A stretch of 64,000 nucleotides of DNA from NCBI GenBank assembly GCA_002728565.1, contig PBUX01000064.1, positions 28,432 to 92,431 on the forward strand, read 5' to 3'. The notes under the pieces were generated by a model. The model had not been told where the DNA came from and ran no database searches. It saw only the letters and a program-made list of their open reading frames with translations. Position 1 is the first letter of the stretch. Every line of letters starts with the position of its first letter. The translations under genes were made by a program, and so were the position numbers. This DNA is from Methanobacteriota archaeon (GTDB taxonomy: Archaea > Thermoplasmatota > Poseidoniia > Poseidoniales > Thalassarchaeaceae). Of this stretch, positions 46,548 through 55,921 are shown one piece after another.

Positions 46548-46673
46548 TGCAACGGGTAGGAAAGGCGACTGAAGGAGCTTTGCGGGTCGCCATCTCAAGC
46601 TACTTTGCCGAGATTTGGCGTGCATTCGATCTACCGGTAGCAATGTCAGTTTCCCCCGACCTTTTTTCCGTGC

Positions 46674-48548
46674 ATGCGCAATTCCTATGAAGTCATTGTC
46701 GTAGGGGGAGGGCACGCCGGTGTAGAAGCCGCAGCGGCGTCAGCTAGAGCTGGTGCTCGGACACTTCTGGTTTCCCCTGATCTGTCTAGGGTTGGGCAGA
46801 TGAGTTGCAACCCTGCGATTGGCGGGGTCGCGAAAGGGGTTGTCGCGCGCGAGGTCGATGCCCTTGGAGGGGTCATGGGTCAGGCGACTGACGCCTCGCG
46901 CATTCAGTTTCGCATGCTGAATCGCTCTAAGGGGCCAGCTGTCTGGGGCCCTCGAGCCCAGTGTGATCGGTCAATGTATCCAGTGGCTGTGCGTAGGGTG
47001 CTTGATGGCCTGCCAATGCTAGATCTCTTCCAGGACATGGTCGCAGACTTGCTGGTTGACTCGGGACGTGTTGTTGGAGTCCGGACCAAGGGAGGCTTGG
47101 AGTTCACGGGCTCTTGCCTTGTTATTACTACAGGCACCTTCCTGCGAGGGCGTATCCATGTGGGGGGGACGGCTGGCGTCGAGGCCGGAAGAGCGGGTGA
47201 GGCCCCCTCGGTTGAGTTGGCGAAGGGTCTAGAGGATCTCGGGCTTGAGGTGAGGCGCTTCAAGACGGGCACGCCACCGCGTGTCGACGGGCGGTCCGTC
47301 GACTTTACGAAGACCGAGCGGCAAGATGGAGATGATATACCGTACCGGTTCGCAGCTTATGCGCAGGAGATAGTGCCCGCTCAGGTTCCGTGTTGGATCA
47401 CGTATTCCGGCAACGGATTGAAGGATGTTGTTCTCCGAAACCTTGAGAGAAGCGCGCTTTACGGTGGGGAGATAGCAGGCCGTGGCCCGCGCTACTGCCC
47501 CTCAATAGAGGACAAGGTGGTTCGCTTTCCGGAGGCACCGAGGCACCAAGTGTTTCTGGAGCCGGAGGGGCTGAGCACGACAGAGCTATACGTAAACGGC
47601 CTCTCTACTTCTCTCCCGGCTGAGGTTCAGCTTGAGTTTTTGCGCACGATTCCTGGCCTTGAAGATGCGAACATGACCAAGGTGGGATACGCGATCGAGT
47701 ACGATTACTTTCCTCCCCACCAGCTGAGCCACACGCTAGAGTTGAAGACTCACCCGGGGTTGTTTCTGGCCGGTCAGATAAACGGCACAACAGGTTACGA
47801 AGAGGCAGCAGGACAGGGCGTTATTGCCGGGATCAATGCCGCACTGAGCGTGAGGGGGGAGAAGCCTTTTGTACTAGAGCGAGACGAGGCTTACATCGGG
47901 GTCTTGGTCGATGATCTCGTAACCCGGGGAGTCGATGAGCCATACAGGCTATTCACTTCTCGCGCTGAGTTTAGGCTCCTGCTCCGGCAGGACAATGCAG
48001 CGCGCCGTATCGGTATGCTGGCTCGGGACAGGGGCCTGCTCACAAGCGATCAGGCCGACGCGCTGGGCTTGCGGCTTAAAGAAGAAGATCGAGTTATGGC
48101 CTGGTTCGGGGCCACGTCGGTTACCCCAGAAGAAGCATCAGGGATTCTGGATGAAGCCGGGTCGAGCCCGATCCAGCAGAAGGTTCGCGCGCTAGAGCTG
48201 TTGAAGAGGCCAGGAGTGAGTGCGCGTTCACTGGTGTCTTTGGCTGAGGAGCCCCCCAAGGGCGATCTTGCAGATGAAGTTTTAGCCGCCGTCGAGGTAG
48301 AGCTAAAATACGCCGGCTATGTAAAAAGAGAACGCGAAAGAGCTAAGCGATTACGAGATCAGGCTGGTTTTCTGTTAAGCAAGGACCTCCCGTATATGGA
48401 TTTCGTTACGGTCTCGTGGGAAGCGAGAGAGAAGCTTAGCGAGACCAAGCCTAGCTCGTTGGCACAAGCCGGCCGGATTCCGGGAGTCTCGCCCGCCGAC
48501 CTTCAGAATCTCGTGCTCGAGGTGAGAAGGCTTCGTTCTAGCCCCTAA
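46674..48548 (+). CDS. mnmG: tRNA uridine-5-carboxymethylaminomethyl modification enzyme MnmG
   Basis: A 624-residue FAD enzyme, partner of MnmE. FAD binding is in [50 protein letters not shown] and [20 protein letters not shown] are family signatures. The C-terminal helical domain ends with [14 protein letters not shown]. The start at 46674 follows a 126-nt gap after mnmE. No rsmG (gidB) follows, although it often does; instead there is a parS site and parA. Confidence 0.97.
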   Translation: MRNSYEVIVVGGGHAGVEAAAASARAGARTLLVSPDLSRVGQMSCNPAIGGVAKGVVAREVDALGGVMGQATDASRIQFRMLNRSKGPAVWGPRAQCDRSMYPVAVRRVLDGLPMLDLFQDMVADLLVDSGRVVGVRTKGGLEFTGSCLVITTGTFLRGRIHVGGTAGVEAGRAGEAPSVELAKGLEDLGLEVRRFKTGTPPRVDGRSVDFTKTERQDGDDIPYRFAAYAQEIVPAQVPCWITYSGNGLKDVVLRNLERSALYGGEIAGRGPRYCPSIEDKVVRFPEAPRHQVFLEPEGLSTTELYVNGLSTSLPAEVQLEFLRTIPGLEDANMTKVGYAIEYDYFPPHQLSHTLELKTHPGLFLAGQINGTTGYEEAAGQGVIAGINAALSVRGEKPFVLERDEAYIGVLVDDLVTRGVDEPYRLFTSRAEFRLLLRQDNAARRIGMLARDRGLLTSDQADALGLRLKEEDRVMAWFGATSVTPEEASGILDEAGSSPIQQKVRALELLKRPGVSARSLVSLAEEPPKGDLADEVLAAVEVELKYAGYVKRERERAKRLRDQAGFLLSKDLPYMDFVTVSWEAREKLSETKPSSLAQAGRIPGVSPADLQNLVLEVRRLRSSP

Positions 48549-48576
48549 GGAGGAGGGGTTAGGGCGCCAGCCTGCC

Positions 48577-48592
48577 TGTTTCACGTGAAACA
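48577..48592. promoter_or_regulatory. parS: parS centromere site
   Basis: TGTTTCACGTGAAACA is a perfect 16-bp palindrome identical to the bacterial parS consensus (TGTTNCACGTGAAACA). It lies 28 nt after mnmG and about 180 nt before parA, whose partner ParB would load here and spread along DNA. I saw only this one perfect copy in the window. Confidence 0.95.
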
Positions 48593-48773
48593 AGGCGTCT
48601 CGGGGCCGCTTAACAGGCTGGGCCACTTGTTTTCGGAGGCTTTTGTCTTTCCTGCTAGCAGTTTTCCGGCTCAGGCGCGCAGCTGCCTTCTTAATAAGCC
48701 CTCCTAGCAGGTTTCGTGCCCCCCTGTATGTCCCTTATATTGCGCCCCCTCGATAACCCTCAATGTGGCCTTA

Positions 48774-49559
48774 ATGACATACGTCATAGCGATAGCGAAC
48801 CAGAAGGGCGGAGTGGGCAAGACGACCACGGCTATCAATCTCGGAGCGTCGCTTGCTGTAGCCGAAAAGAGGACGTTGATCCTCGATATTGACCCTCAGG
48901 GTAATGCGACAAGCGGGTTGGGTATTCAGCAGGGGCAGGATCACCCTAGTGTTTACGACGTTTTGATAGGGCATGCACCCTTAGCCGACGCGATTCATCA
49001 GGGGGTTCACCTAGAGCACCTGGACGTGGCTGCGTCGACTCGTGATTTAGTAGGGGCTGAGATCGAGCTGGTGTCGGCGGCTAGCCGAGAGACGATCCTG
49101 AGGCGCGCGGTTGAGACAGTAAAGGATCGCTATGACTTCATACTCGTTGACTGTCCGCCTTCATTGGGGCTTCTGACGCTGAATACCCTTACAGCATCGG
49201 ATTCTGTTCTCATCCCTATTCAGTGCGAGTTCTTTGCCCTTGAGGGCTTGAGCCAGCTTCTTAGCACGATTCGGCTGGTCCAAAGAGGGCTTAACCCGGA
49301 GCTTGATGTGGAGGGAGTTCTTCTAACGATGTATGACAAAAGGTTAAATCTGTCCCGCCAGGTTAGCGCGGAGGCACGGGAATATTTTGGCCCAAAGGTG
49401 TACCGGGTTACGATCCCAAGAAACGTCAGGCTAGCGGAAGCCCCGAGCTTCGGTCAGCCAATAGTGCAATACGACGTCCTTTCTCGGGGGGCCCAGGCAT
49501 ACCTCGCGCTGGCGAGTGAGGTGATTGATCGCCGGATGAAGTTGGAGGTGACAGAATGA
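48774..49559 (+). CDS. parA: Chromosome-partitioning ATPase ParA (Soj)
   Basis: A 261-residue deviant Walker ATPase. KGGVGKTTTAINLG (Lys11 and Lys16) is the P-loop with the signature lysine, LILDIDPQGNATSGLG is motif A', and ILVDCPPSLGLLTLNTL is Walker B. It has no N-terminal DNA-binding domain, so it is the chromosomal type. It moves ParB-parS complexes over the nucleoid. The ATG at 48774 gives the family N terminus; a GTG three codons earlier is possible. Overlaps parB by 4 nt. Confidence 0.97.
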   Translation: MTYVIAIANQKGGVGKTTTAINLGASLAVAEKRTLILDIDPQGNATSGLGIQQGQDHPSVYDVLIGHAPLADAIHQGVHLEHLDVAASTRDLVGAEIELVSAASRETILRRAVETVKDRYDFILVDCPPSLGLLTLNTLTASDSVLIPIQCEFFALEGLSQLLSTIRLVQRGLNPELDVEGVLLTMYDKRLNLSRQVSAEAREYFGPKVYRVTIPRNVRLAEAPSFGQPIVQYDVLSRGAQAYLALASEVIDRRMKLEVTE

Positions 49560-50452
49560 CAGAGGTGTCAAATATGGGTCGTGACCGGCTCGGAAAAGGG
49601 CTCGGGGCTCTCTTGGGGGAATATTTGGAGCCCGAGGCAACGGAAAGTGATGTGCAAAAGCTTTCTTTGGAGTCGATTGTGCCGAACCCGGTACAGCCCC
49701 GAAGGGTTTTCACGGAAGCCGAGCTCGGTGGCCTAACGTCGTCCATCCGGGAAAACGGCCTGCTCCAGCCGCTAGTAGTTAGGCCTGCACCGGGGATTGA
49801 AGGGCGTTTTGAGATTGTTGCGGGTGAGCGCCGGTTTCGAGCACTGAAGCGCCTCTCATGGACGGAAGTCCCTGCTATTGTGCGCGAAGCCGATGACGAG
49901 ACACTACTTGTGCTCGCTCTTGTAGAGAACCTGCAGCGGGAAGCACTAAACCCCTTGGAGGAGGCGGAGGGTTACGAGTCTCTGGCTCAGCGCTTTGATA
50001 TGAAGCACGCTGAGATTGCCAAGGCGGTGGGCAAGGACCGATCGACGGTTGCCAACTTGGTTCGGCTTCTGAGGCTCCCCATATCTGTTCGGAAGCTTGT
50101 GGAATCCGGGGCACTCACCCAGGGGCATGCTAGGGCGTTGCTTTCGGTCGATGACCCTGTAATTGCTGGAACGCTGGCTCGTGAGGCCGCGAAGGAGGGG
50201 TGGTCCGTTAGGGAGATGGAGCGCCGGGTCGCAGGGGCGTCGCGGGGGAGGCGCAAACGCAAGCCGCGGGAGAAAGATGCGGTCACCAGGGCCTTAGAGG
50301 ATGCGCTCCGAGGCTACCTCGGCACTCGCGTTGAAGTGAAGCCCGCGCGCTCAGGGAAGGGCTCAATTGAAATTCAATACCATGGCCCCAAAGACTTCGA
50401 GCGTCTTTTTGAGCAGATGACGGGCCTAAGCGTAGGCGACGTCATCGAGTGA
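49556..50452 (+). CDS. parB: Chromosome-partitioning protein ParB (Spo0J)
   Basis: A 298-residue protein. The N-terminal RLGKGLGALLGEY is the ParA-stimulating region. IRENGLLQPLVVR and GERRFRALKRL form the CTPase/ParB domain, including the GERR motif. The central HTH (EIAKAVGKDRSTVANLVRLL and LTQGHARALLSV) binds parS. The C terminus (RVEVKPARSGKGSIEIQYHG) dimerises. Two starts have good ribosome sites, ATG at 49556 and at 49574. Its binding site is at 48577-48592. It overlaps the M23 peptidase gene (GTGA). Confidence 0.97.
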   Translation: MTEVSNMGRDRLGKGLGALLGEYLEPEATESDVQKLSLESIVPNPVQPRRVFTEAELGGLTSSIRENGLLQPLVVRPAPGIEGRFEIVAGERRFRALKRLSWTEVPAIVREADDETLLVLALVENLQREALNPLEEAEGYESLAQRFDMKHAEIAKAVGKDRSTVANLVRLLRLPISVRKLVESGALTQGHARALLSVDDPVIAGTLAREAAKEGWSVREMERRVAGASRGRRKRKPREKDAVTRALEDALRGYLGTRVEVKPARSGKGSIEIQYHGPKDFERLFEQMTGLSVGDVIE

Positions 50453-51234
50453 TGTCTGGGAAAGACGAGGGGCGACTAAACATCGTCCTCATCCCGTCGG
50501 GCGATCGAGAGACGCGTAGCTTCAGCACCTCTTATCGAGCCTTGCGGGCGTTTGGGCTGGTGGTTGCCTTGGCGGCCATGGGTGTGTCTCTGATAATCTT
50601 CACTTGGTGGCCGCTTGCCGTTCGGTCAGCCCGAGCTTCTGAGCTCGAGCAAGAGCTGGTTCGCATGGGCAGGGATCTTGAGAGAGTCGAGGATCTTGTT
50701 CAGCAACTTGGGCAGATGGAGGCGCAGTATCTTCAGCTTCGGGATATGTTTGGGTCAGGTGACGCGGGCGTCGGAGCGCCCCGGGGCTTATTCCCTCCTT
50801 TAGCGGAACCTAGCCCCGACGCCCAGTCTGGTGGGGGGGCTGTCCGGGGCTCTCCCCCTTCTTTCTGGCCTCTTTCAGAGCGCGGTTTCGTGACCCAGGG
50901 CCTTCACTCTGGTGCAGCCGAGGGCCATCCCGGCCTAGACATTGCTGTCCCTTCAGGCTCCTACATATGGTCAGCAGGGGACGGAGTTGTAGTTGAGGTT
51001 GGGGAGGATGCCGTTTACGGCCGATTTGTTGTCATAGACCATGGCTCCGAAGTCAGGACCCTTTACGGGCATACGTCCGAGACCTTCGTGGAGCGCGGGG
51101 AGGAGGTGCACGCCCGCCAAGTTGTTGCGCTCAGTGGCTCTACTGGGCGTTCTAGCGCGCCCCACCTGCATTTCGAGGTGATTGTGGAAGGGAAGCCGGT
51201 TGACCCCCTTGGGTTCGTTGAGCAGCCCGGCTAG
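50449..51234 (+). CDS. M23-family (LytM) peptidoglycan endopeptidase, membrane-anchored
   Basis: A 261-residue protein. A short cytosolic N terminus is followed by a transmembrane anchor (LVVALAAMGVSLIIFTWWPLA), a coiled coil (about residues 60-95, rich in ELEQEL/LERVEDLVQQLGQ) and a LytM domain. Zinc-site motifs are HPGLDIA and APHLHFEV. It would cut peptide cross-links in cell-wall peptidoglycan or regulate such cutting. Start GTG at 50449 overlaps the parB stop. Downstream lies a bactofilin gene, a pairing known from cell-shape systems such as Helicobacter Csd1/CcmA. Confidence 0.9.
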   Translation: MMSGKDEGRLNIVLIPSGDRETRSFSTSYRALRAFGLVVALAAMGVSLIIFTWWPLAVRSARASELEQELVRMGRDLERVEDLVQQLGQMEAQYLQLRDMFGSGDAGVGAPRGLFPPLAEPSPDAQSGGGAVRGSPPSFWPLSERGFVTQGLHSGAAEGHPGLDIAVPSGSYIWSAGDGVVVEVGEDAVYGRFVVIDHGSEVRTLYGHTSETFVERGEEVHARQVVALSGSTGRSSAPHLHFEVIVEGKPVDPLGFVEQPG

Positions 51235-51359
51235 GCCAGTGGGTCGCCTTTCCCCTTCTTGTTTTGGGTGCCTGTCAGTGTTGGTCGTCACTGTGGTGCT
51301 AACGCCCTTTGTGGGGGTAGATTTAACCACACGAATCATTAAATGAGGCGATAGACCGA

Positions 51360-51806
51360 ATGGTACGCGAGCGCCAGAACGATCAGGGAGCTGGGGATGC
51401 TGTGATTTCCATCATAGCGCCAGGGATGACGGTGGTCGGAAATTGCGAAAGTGACGGCACAATCCGAGTGGAGGGGAACGTCAGTGGTTCAATAAAGGCG
51501 GGAAAGGCCGTGGTCGTCGGCAAGAAGGGCCTTGTCTCCGGCGAAGTCTTCACGCAGGACGCGGTAATTTCAGGTCGTGTTGAAGGGTCTCTGGTTGCCG
51601 CGTCTAGGCTAGAGCTCAAAAGCACAGCCCGCATAGAAGGCGAAGTCAAGACGCGCCGTATGCAGTTAGAAGAGGGGGCCGTGCTTAACGGGACAGTTGA
51701 GATGGGCGCGGAGGCCACCAAAGGCACCCAGCCAAAGGTCGATGCTAGCACTCTGGGCTCGCGGTCCCCATCAGCGAAGCCATCCCGGGACGGGGCGGCT
51801 ACCTGA
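51360..51806 (+). CDS. Bactofilin (polymer-forming cytoskeletal protein)
   Basis: A 148-residue protein with a central right-handed beta-helix. The bactofilin repeats are visible as VVGNCESDGTIRVEGNVSGSIKA, KKGLVSGEVFTQDAVISGRVEGSL and TARIEGEVKTRRMQLEEGAVLNGTVEM. Short disordered tails flank it. Bactofilins polymerise without nucleotides and position cell-wall enzymes or ParABS components. Its place directly after parAB and an M23 peptidase supports such a role here. It starts with ATG. Confidence 0.92.
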   Translation: MVRERQNDQGAGDAVISIIAPGMTVVGNCESDGTIRVEGNVSGSIKAGKAVVVGKKGLVSGEVFTQDAVISGRVEGSLVAASRLELKSTARIEGEVKTRRMQLEEGAVLNGTVEMGAEATKGTQPKVDASTLGSRSPSAKPSRDGAAT

Positions 51807-51831
51807 TGCCCAGCCCGCCGTTGGCGATCTG

Positions 51832-52593
51832 ATGAAACTAGAACCGCTGCTCCAATATTTAGACGGCTGGCTCAGGGTTGAGGAGCATCCGGATTATCCG
51901 AACGCCCTAAATGGGCTCCAAGTAGGGGGGCCGAGCGAGATTACTACAGTCGCAACCGCGGTGGACGCCTCCGAGGCCTCGATCCGGGCGGCAGTGGAGA
52001 TAGGGGCGGATTTGATGGTCGTCCACCATGGGCTGTTCTGGTCAGGGCTGGAGCCAGTTGTGGGAAGACACGAACGCCGACTCCGCCTCCTTTTTGAGGC
52101 TGGGCTTGGGCTTTATAGTGTCCATCTCCCCCTGGATTCTCATTTGGAGGTTGGGAACAGTGCTCTGCTGGCTGCCGCGTTGGGGCTAGAGGTTCAGGGC
52201 CGTTTCGGAGCGTATGCTGGCTGGGATATTGGTGTCTCCGGTAGCTTTTCGGAGGCAGTAGCGTTGGAGGAGCTCGTTACTCGAGTCGAGGGGGCCGTGG
52301 GCGGCGGGGTCGTGCAGGTGCTGCCGGGCGGGCCCGAAACGGTGAGGTCTGTTGGGGTGCTGACAGGTGGCGGCGGGTCCTTTGTTCGGGAGGCTGCTCA
52401 GGCCGGCCTAGACGCGTACGTGACAGGAGAGGTCTCCCATCACGCATATTTCGACGCCGCCGAATTTAGAACATCGGTTCTATTAGCGGGTCATTATGCT
52501 ACCGAGACGTTTGGCGTAAAGGCGGTTGGCCGGCATTTAGCGGATCGGTTCGGGCTGCAGGCCCATTTTATCGATCAACCTACGGGCCTTTAG
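51832..52593 (+). CDS. Nif3-like dinuclear metal-centre protein (YbgI family)
   Basis: A 253-residue protein. MVVHHGLFW carries the metal-binding His pair, YSVHLPLDSHLEVGNSALLA adds the Asp/His region, and LLAGHYATETFGVKAVGRHLADRF supplies the C-terminal His and Glu. The family is often listed as GTP cyclohydrolase I type 2 homologue; the real reaction is unsettled. A longer upstream open frame overlaps the bactofilin gene and is unlikely; ATG at 51832 begins with the normal MKLEPLLQYLDGWL. Confidence 0.9.
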   Translation: MKLEPLLQYLDGWLRVEEHPDYPNALNGLQVGGPSEITTVATAVDASEASIRAAVEIGADLMVVHHGLFWSGLEPVVGRHERRLRLLFEAGLGLYSVHLPLDSHLEVGNSALLAAALGLEVQGRFGAYAGWDIGVSGSFSEAVALEELVTRVEGAVGGGVVQVLPGGPETVRSVGVLTGGGGSFVREAAQAGLDAYVTGEVSHHAYFDAAEFRTSVLLAGHYATETFGVKAVGRHLADRFGLQAHFIDQPTGL

Positions 52594-52708
52594 GGGTCGG
52601 GCCGGGCCTTGTCCGTTGCAGCCCACATCGGAGATTGGTACCATTTGGGTGGCAACTAGTAATACTCTGCTGCCGGATCCGTGAGGGGGTGCGGCTAGGG
52701 AGGCTCTC

Positions 52709-55000
52709 TTGGTCCGGCAGTTCGTGTTAGCGGCTTCAGCCGCTCTGCTTTTGATTGCGCCCGCAGGCGGGCAAATGGTGCCGACCCCTCTCGAGCACTT
52801 TGGGCACGAGATAGGGGAACACCGGAAGCTCGCTGATTGGGGGGCGCTGACGTCTTATTTCGAGGTGCTTGCGGAGGCTAGCGGTCGAGTGGAGGTAGAC
52901 ACACTCGGCGCTACAACGGCAGGGCGCCCCTTTGTGATGCTTACCATCACTAGCCCAGAGAATCACGCCCGACTCGAGGAGCTTCATGAGATTCAAATGA
53001 AGCTAGCTGATCCACGGATGGTGTCCGGAGAGGGAGAACTCGCGTGGCTTTTGGACGAGGGGAAAACCGTTGTCCTGATCACGCAAGGGATTCACCCGAC
53101 GGAAGTGGGTGCAAGCCAGATGTCGGCGACCCTGGCGCATGAACTTGCTAGTTCCGACTCGGAGAAAGTCCGAGAGATTCTCGACAATGTGATTCTCTTG
53201 CAGGTGCCCTCGCTCAACCCCGACGGCCTTCAGTGGGTCACGGATTGGTATATGGAACTTGTGGGGACACCGTATGAAGCTGCTCCGTTGCCATGGCTCT
53301 ATCATTATTACGTGGGCCATGATAACAACCGAGACTGGTATGCTTTCACCCAACAGGAAACGATCCTGACAGTGGAGAAAGCCCACAACGAGTGGCATCC
53401 ACAGATAGTGCATGATGTGCACCAGATGGGTGGGAGCGGGGCCCGCATCTTTTTCCCACCTTACATCGAGCCCTGGGAGCCGAACATTGATCCCGCGCTG
53501 ACCGCAGCGGTATCGCAACTGGGCACATATATGGCGGCTGAGTTGACTGCTCAGGGAAAAAAGGGAGTGGTCGTAAATGCGCAGTACGATGCGTATACAC
53601 CCGCGCGGGCCTATATGCACTATCACGGCGCTGCACGAATTTTATCGGAAACCGCTTCGGCGCGGATGGCCACGCCAGTAACTGTTCCGCCTGAGGTTCT
53701 AGGTCCAGGTCGCAACTTCAACGCGTCAAGGCGATCGTGGAACTTCCCGAGCCCTTGGAGGGGAGGGGCATGGGGATTACCTGACATCGTTGAGTACCAG
53801 AAAGCAGGAGCTATGGCCCTCCTCACAAATGCTGCTCGCAATCGCCGCTATTGGCTTGAGAATTTCTATGGCGTGAACCAGCGGGCCGTCCAGAAGTGGG
53901 ATACCTGGCCAACCGCATGGATCATTCCTAGTGGTCAGGGTAACGATCCCGGAGTGACGTATGCACTGAGAACGTTGACGATGGGAGACGTGGAGGTTTA
54001 TACCGCTGAGGCCGCATTCACGGCGGATGGAGTCGACTTTCCGGCTGGGAGCTTGGTGGTCCCGATGAATCAGCCTTATGCGAGCTTCGCGAACACGATG
54101 CTTGAGATCCAGGAATATCCAGATCTGCGCGAGTATCCGGGTGGCCCCCCACAAAGGCCGTATGATGTGACTGCGCATACGCTCGGCTACCTGCTCGATT
54201 TCGAAGCCGTTGCTGTCGACGGTCCTTTGGACGTGCCACTGAGCGAGCCGCTGGGTGTCCCGGAGTTTGACTTCCGCTTGCCAGAGCGGTTATCGGCAGC
54301 TGATGGGCCGCGGGTGGCTATGTATAAGTCGTGGCAAGAGCCCATGCCTGAAGGGTGGCAACGCTGGGTCTTTGATCAGCACGATATGCCTTACGATACG
54401 CTGCATGATGCAGACATTCAGGGAGGGGCACTGTCAGAGTACGATGTTCTTTTGTTTCAGGCGCAGGGTGCTCGCTCAATCGCTCAGGGTCATGGTGAAG
54501 GCACAGTGCCGCCGCAGTACGCGGGCGGCCTTGGAGAGGCAGGGGCTTCCGAGGTAAAGGCCTTTGTAGAGGGAGGTGGGCGCGCCATAGGTGTTGAGGC
54601 GGCGACCGATTATCTGCGCGATTTATTCGACCTGAGAATCTCGGATCTCACCGATCGTTTGCGGAACACTGATTTCTACATCCCGGGATCGATCCTTCGT
54701 CTCGAGCTCGATCCCGATTCGGAGATCGCGGAGGGGATGGAAACGGAGGTGTCCGCTTGGTATTGGCGCTCGAGCATGGCCTATGCGGTGGACGATCCGC
54801 GGGTCAGCGTGCTGGCTCGCTATGGCGCGGGCGACCCCCTGCTCTCGGGATGGGTTCTAGGCGGGGAGCACGTGGCTGGACAGCCGGCAATCCTCGAGGC
54901 TTCGCTGGGTGAGGGCTCGGTCGTTCTCTTCGGCTTTCAGCCCAATTATCGAGCGCAGACCATGGCCACCTGGCCCCTACTCTTTAACGCAATTCGGTGA
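52709..55000 (+). CDS. Secreted M14-family zinc carboxypeptidase-like protein
   Basis: A 763-residue paralogue of the protein at 33866-36589. A signal peptide (FVLAASAALLLIAPAGGQM) precedes TPLEHFGHEIGEHRKLADWG. Zinc ligands lie in GIHPTEVGASQMS (HxxE) and HDVHQMGGSGAR (His). The later VFDQHDMPYDTLHDADIQGG and KAFVEGGGRAIGVEAATDYL belong to the amidotransferase-like C-terminal region. It lacks the acidic insert of the other copy. It starts with TTG, supported by AGGGAGG 5 nt upstream. The stop overlaps the next gene (GTGA). It likely degrades extracellular or periplasmic peptides. Confidence 0.88.
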   Translation: MVRQFVLAASAALLLIAPAGGQMVPTPLEHFGHEIGEHRKLADWGALTSYFEVLAEASGRVEVDTLGATTAGRPFVMLTITSPENHARLEELHEIQMKLADPRMVSGEGELAWLLDEGKTVVLITQGIHPTEVGASQMSATLAHELASSDSEKVREILDNVILLQVPSLNPDGLQWVTDWYMELVGTPYEAAPLPWLYHYYVGHDNNRDWYAFTQQETILTVEKAHNEWHPQIVHDVHQMGGSGARIFFPPYIEPWEPNIDPALTAAVSQLGTYMAAELTAQGKKGVVVNAQYDAYTPARAYMHYHGAARILSETASARMATPVTVPPEVLGPGRNFNASRRSWNFPSPWRGGAWGLPDIVEYQKAGAMALLTNAARNRRYWLENFYGVNQRAVQKWDTWPTAWIIPSGQGNDPGVTYALRTLTMGDVEVYTAEAAFTADGVDFPAGSLVVPMNQPYASFANTMLEIQEYPDLREYPGGPPQRPYDVTAHTLGYLLDFEAVAVDGPLDVPLSEPLGVPEFDFRLPERLSAADGPRVAMYKSWQEPMPEGWQRWVFDQHDMPYDTLHDADIQGGALSEYDVLLFQAQGARSIAQGHGEGTVPPQYAGGLGEAGASEVKAFVEGGGRAIGVEAATDYLRDLFDLRISDLTDRLRNTDFYIPGSILRLELDPDSEIAEGMETEVSAWYWRSSMAYAVDDPRVSVLARYGAGDPLLSGWVLGGEHVAGQPAILEASLGEGSVVLFGFQPNYRAQTMATWPLLFNAIR

Positions 55001-55842
55001 CGTCATTGCTTCCTCGAAATCCAGCATGTTCTGAATGCGGTCGCCCGGCTTCCGGTAACTTCTGCCAAGACTGCGGTGCTGATCTAGGGGGTCGGTTCTG
55101 CAGTCAGTGCGGAGCCAAGATCTCTTTCGGCTCGAACTTCTGTGGACAGTGCGGAGCTCAACTGTCACAGGGAGGGGAGAAGACCGCTGGCCAAGGGCGT
55201 TCCCCTCGCCTTGAGGCTGCGCGCGAAGTTGTCATAGGCGGCCAAACGCTGCCATGGTGGATCGCTGGTGTGACGATGTTTGCTTTGATCCTTTTTGTGG
55301 GCTTGTCGATGGTTCGACCAGGGCCAGGACCGGTTCCGTCGACAAGTGGCCCAATTCAGCAAGGGCTCCCTGCTGAAGGGCTGGCCACCGGAGGGGCCGC
55401 TCCTGACATTTCGAATATGTCCCCTATTGAGGCTGCTGACCGGTTGTTCAACCGGGTCATGCAAGCAACAAGCGCGGGTGACAGTGCGCAGGCCCGAGCG
55501 TTTCTTCCGATGGCCATCGCGGCTTATCAGAGAGCACGACCACTGACCTTGGATGGCCTATTTCACCTCTCGATGTTGAACAGGACGGCGATGAATCTTG
55601 AGGCTGCGCTGGACAATGCGCTCGAGATCCTGGAAAGGGACCCCGACCACCTGCTTGGTTTGGCTGCAGCAGCCGAGGCAGCCATTGAGTTAGGGGAACT
55701 CGACGAGGCGGAGTTGCATTACCGTCATTTGGCGGATGTTTATGAAGAGGAGCTCCAAGAACAGCTCCCGGAGTATGACCAGCACTCGCTGATTGTGGAT
55801 GTATTGAATCAGGATGCTGAGAGATTCTTGGCTGGACGGTGA
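54997..55842 (+). CDS. Zinc-ribbon membrane protein with C-terminal TPR-like region
   Basis: A 281-residue protein. The N terminus holds three closely spaced CxxC zinc-ribbon units (CSECGRPASGNFCQDCG, FCSQCG, FCGQCG). A transmembrane helix (WWIAGVTMFALILFVGLSMV, about residues 86-105) and a Pro/Gly linker follow. The C-terminal part is helical, with TPR-like pairs (LFHLSMLNRTAMNLEAALDNALEIL, HLLGLAAAAEAAIELGELDEAELHY). The function is unknown; ribbons in the cytosol and TPRs outside suggest an adaptor. GTG start overlaps the M14 peptidase stop, so they are made together. Confidence 0.75.
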   Translation: MTSLLPRNPACSECGRPASGNFCQDCGADLGGRFCSQCGAKISFGSNFCGQCGAQLSQGGEKTAGQGRSPRLEAAREVVIGGQTLPWWIAGVTMFALILFVGLSMVRPGPGPVPSTSGPIQQGLPAEGLATGGAAPDISNMSPIEAADRLFNRVMQATSAGDSAQARAFLPMAIAAYQRARPLTLDGLFHLSMLNRTAMNLEAALDNALEILERDPDHLLGLAAAAEAAIELGELDEAELHYRHLADVYEEELQEQLPEYDQHSLIVDVLNQDAERFLAGR

Positions 55843-55921
55843 CCTTACCTAGAAACGAGTGTTGTCATGCATCGCTCGAACTCTGTTTGAGCGGCGGCTG
55901 CCTGGTTTCCGACACGAGTCG

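Noticed and set aside
53003..53626. Minus-strand 207-residue frame
   Set aside because: It is antisense to the second M14 peptidase; there is no ribosome site or recognisable domain.
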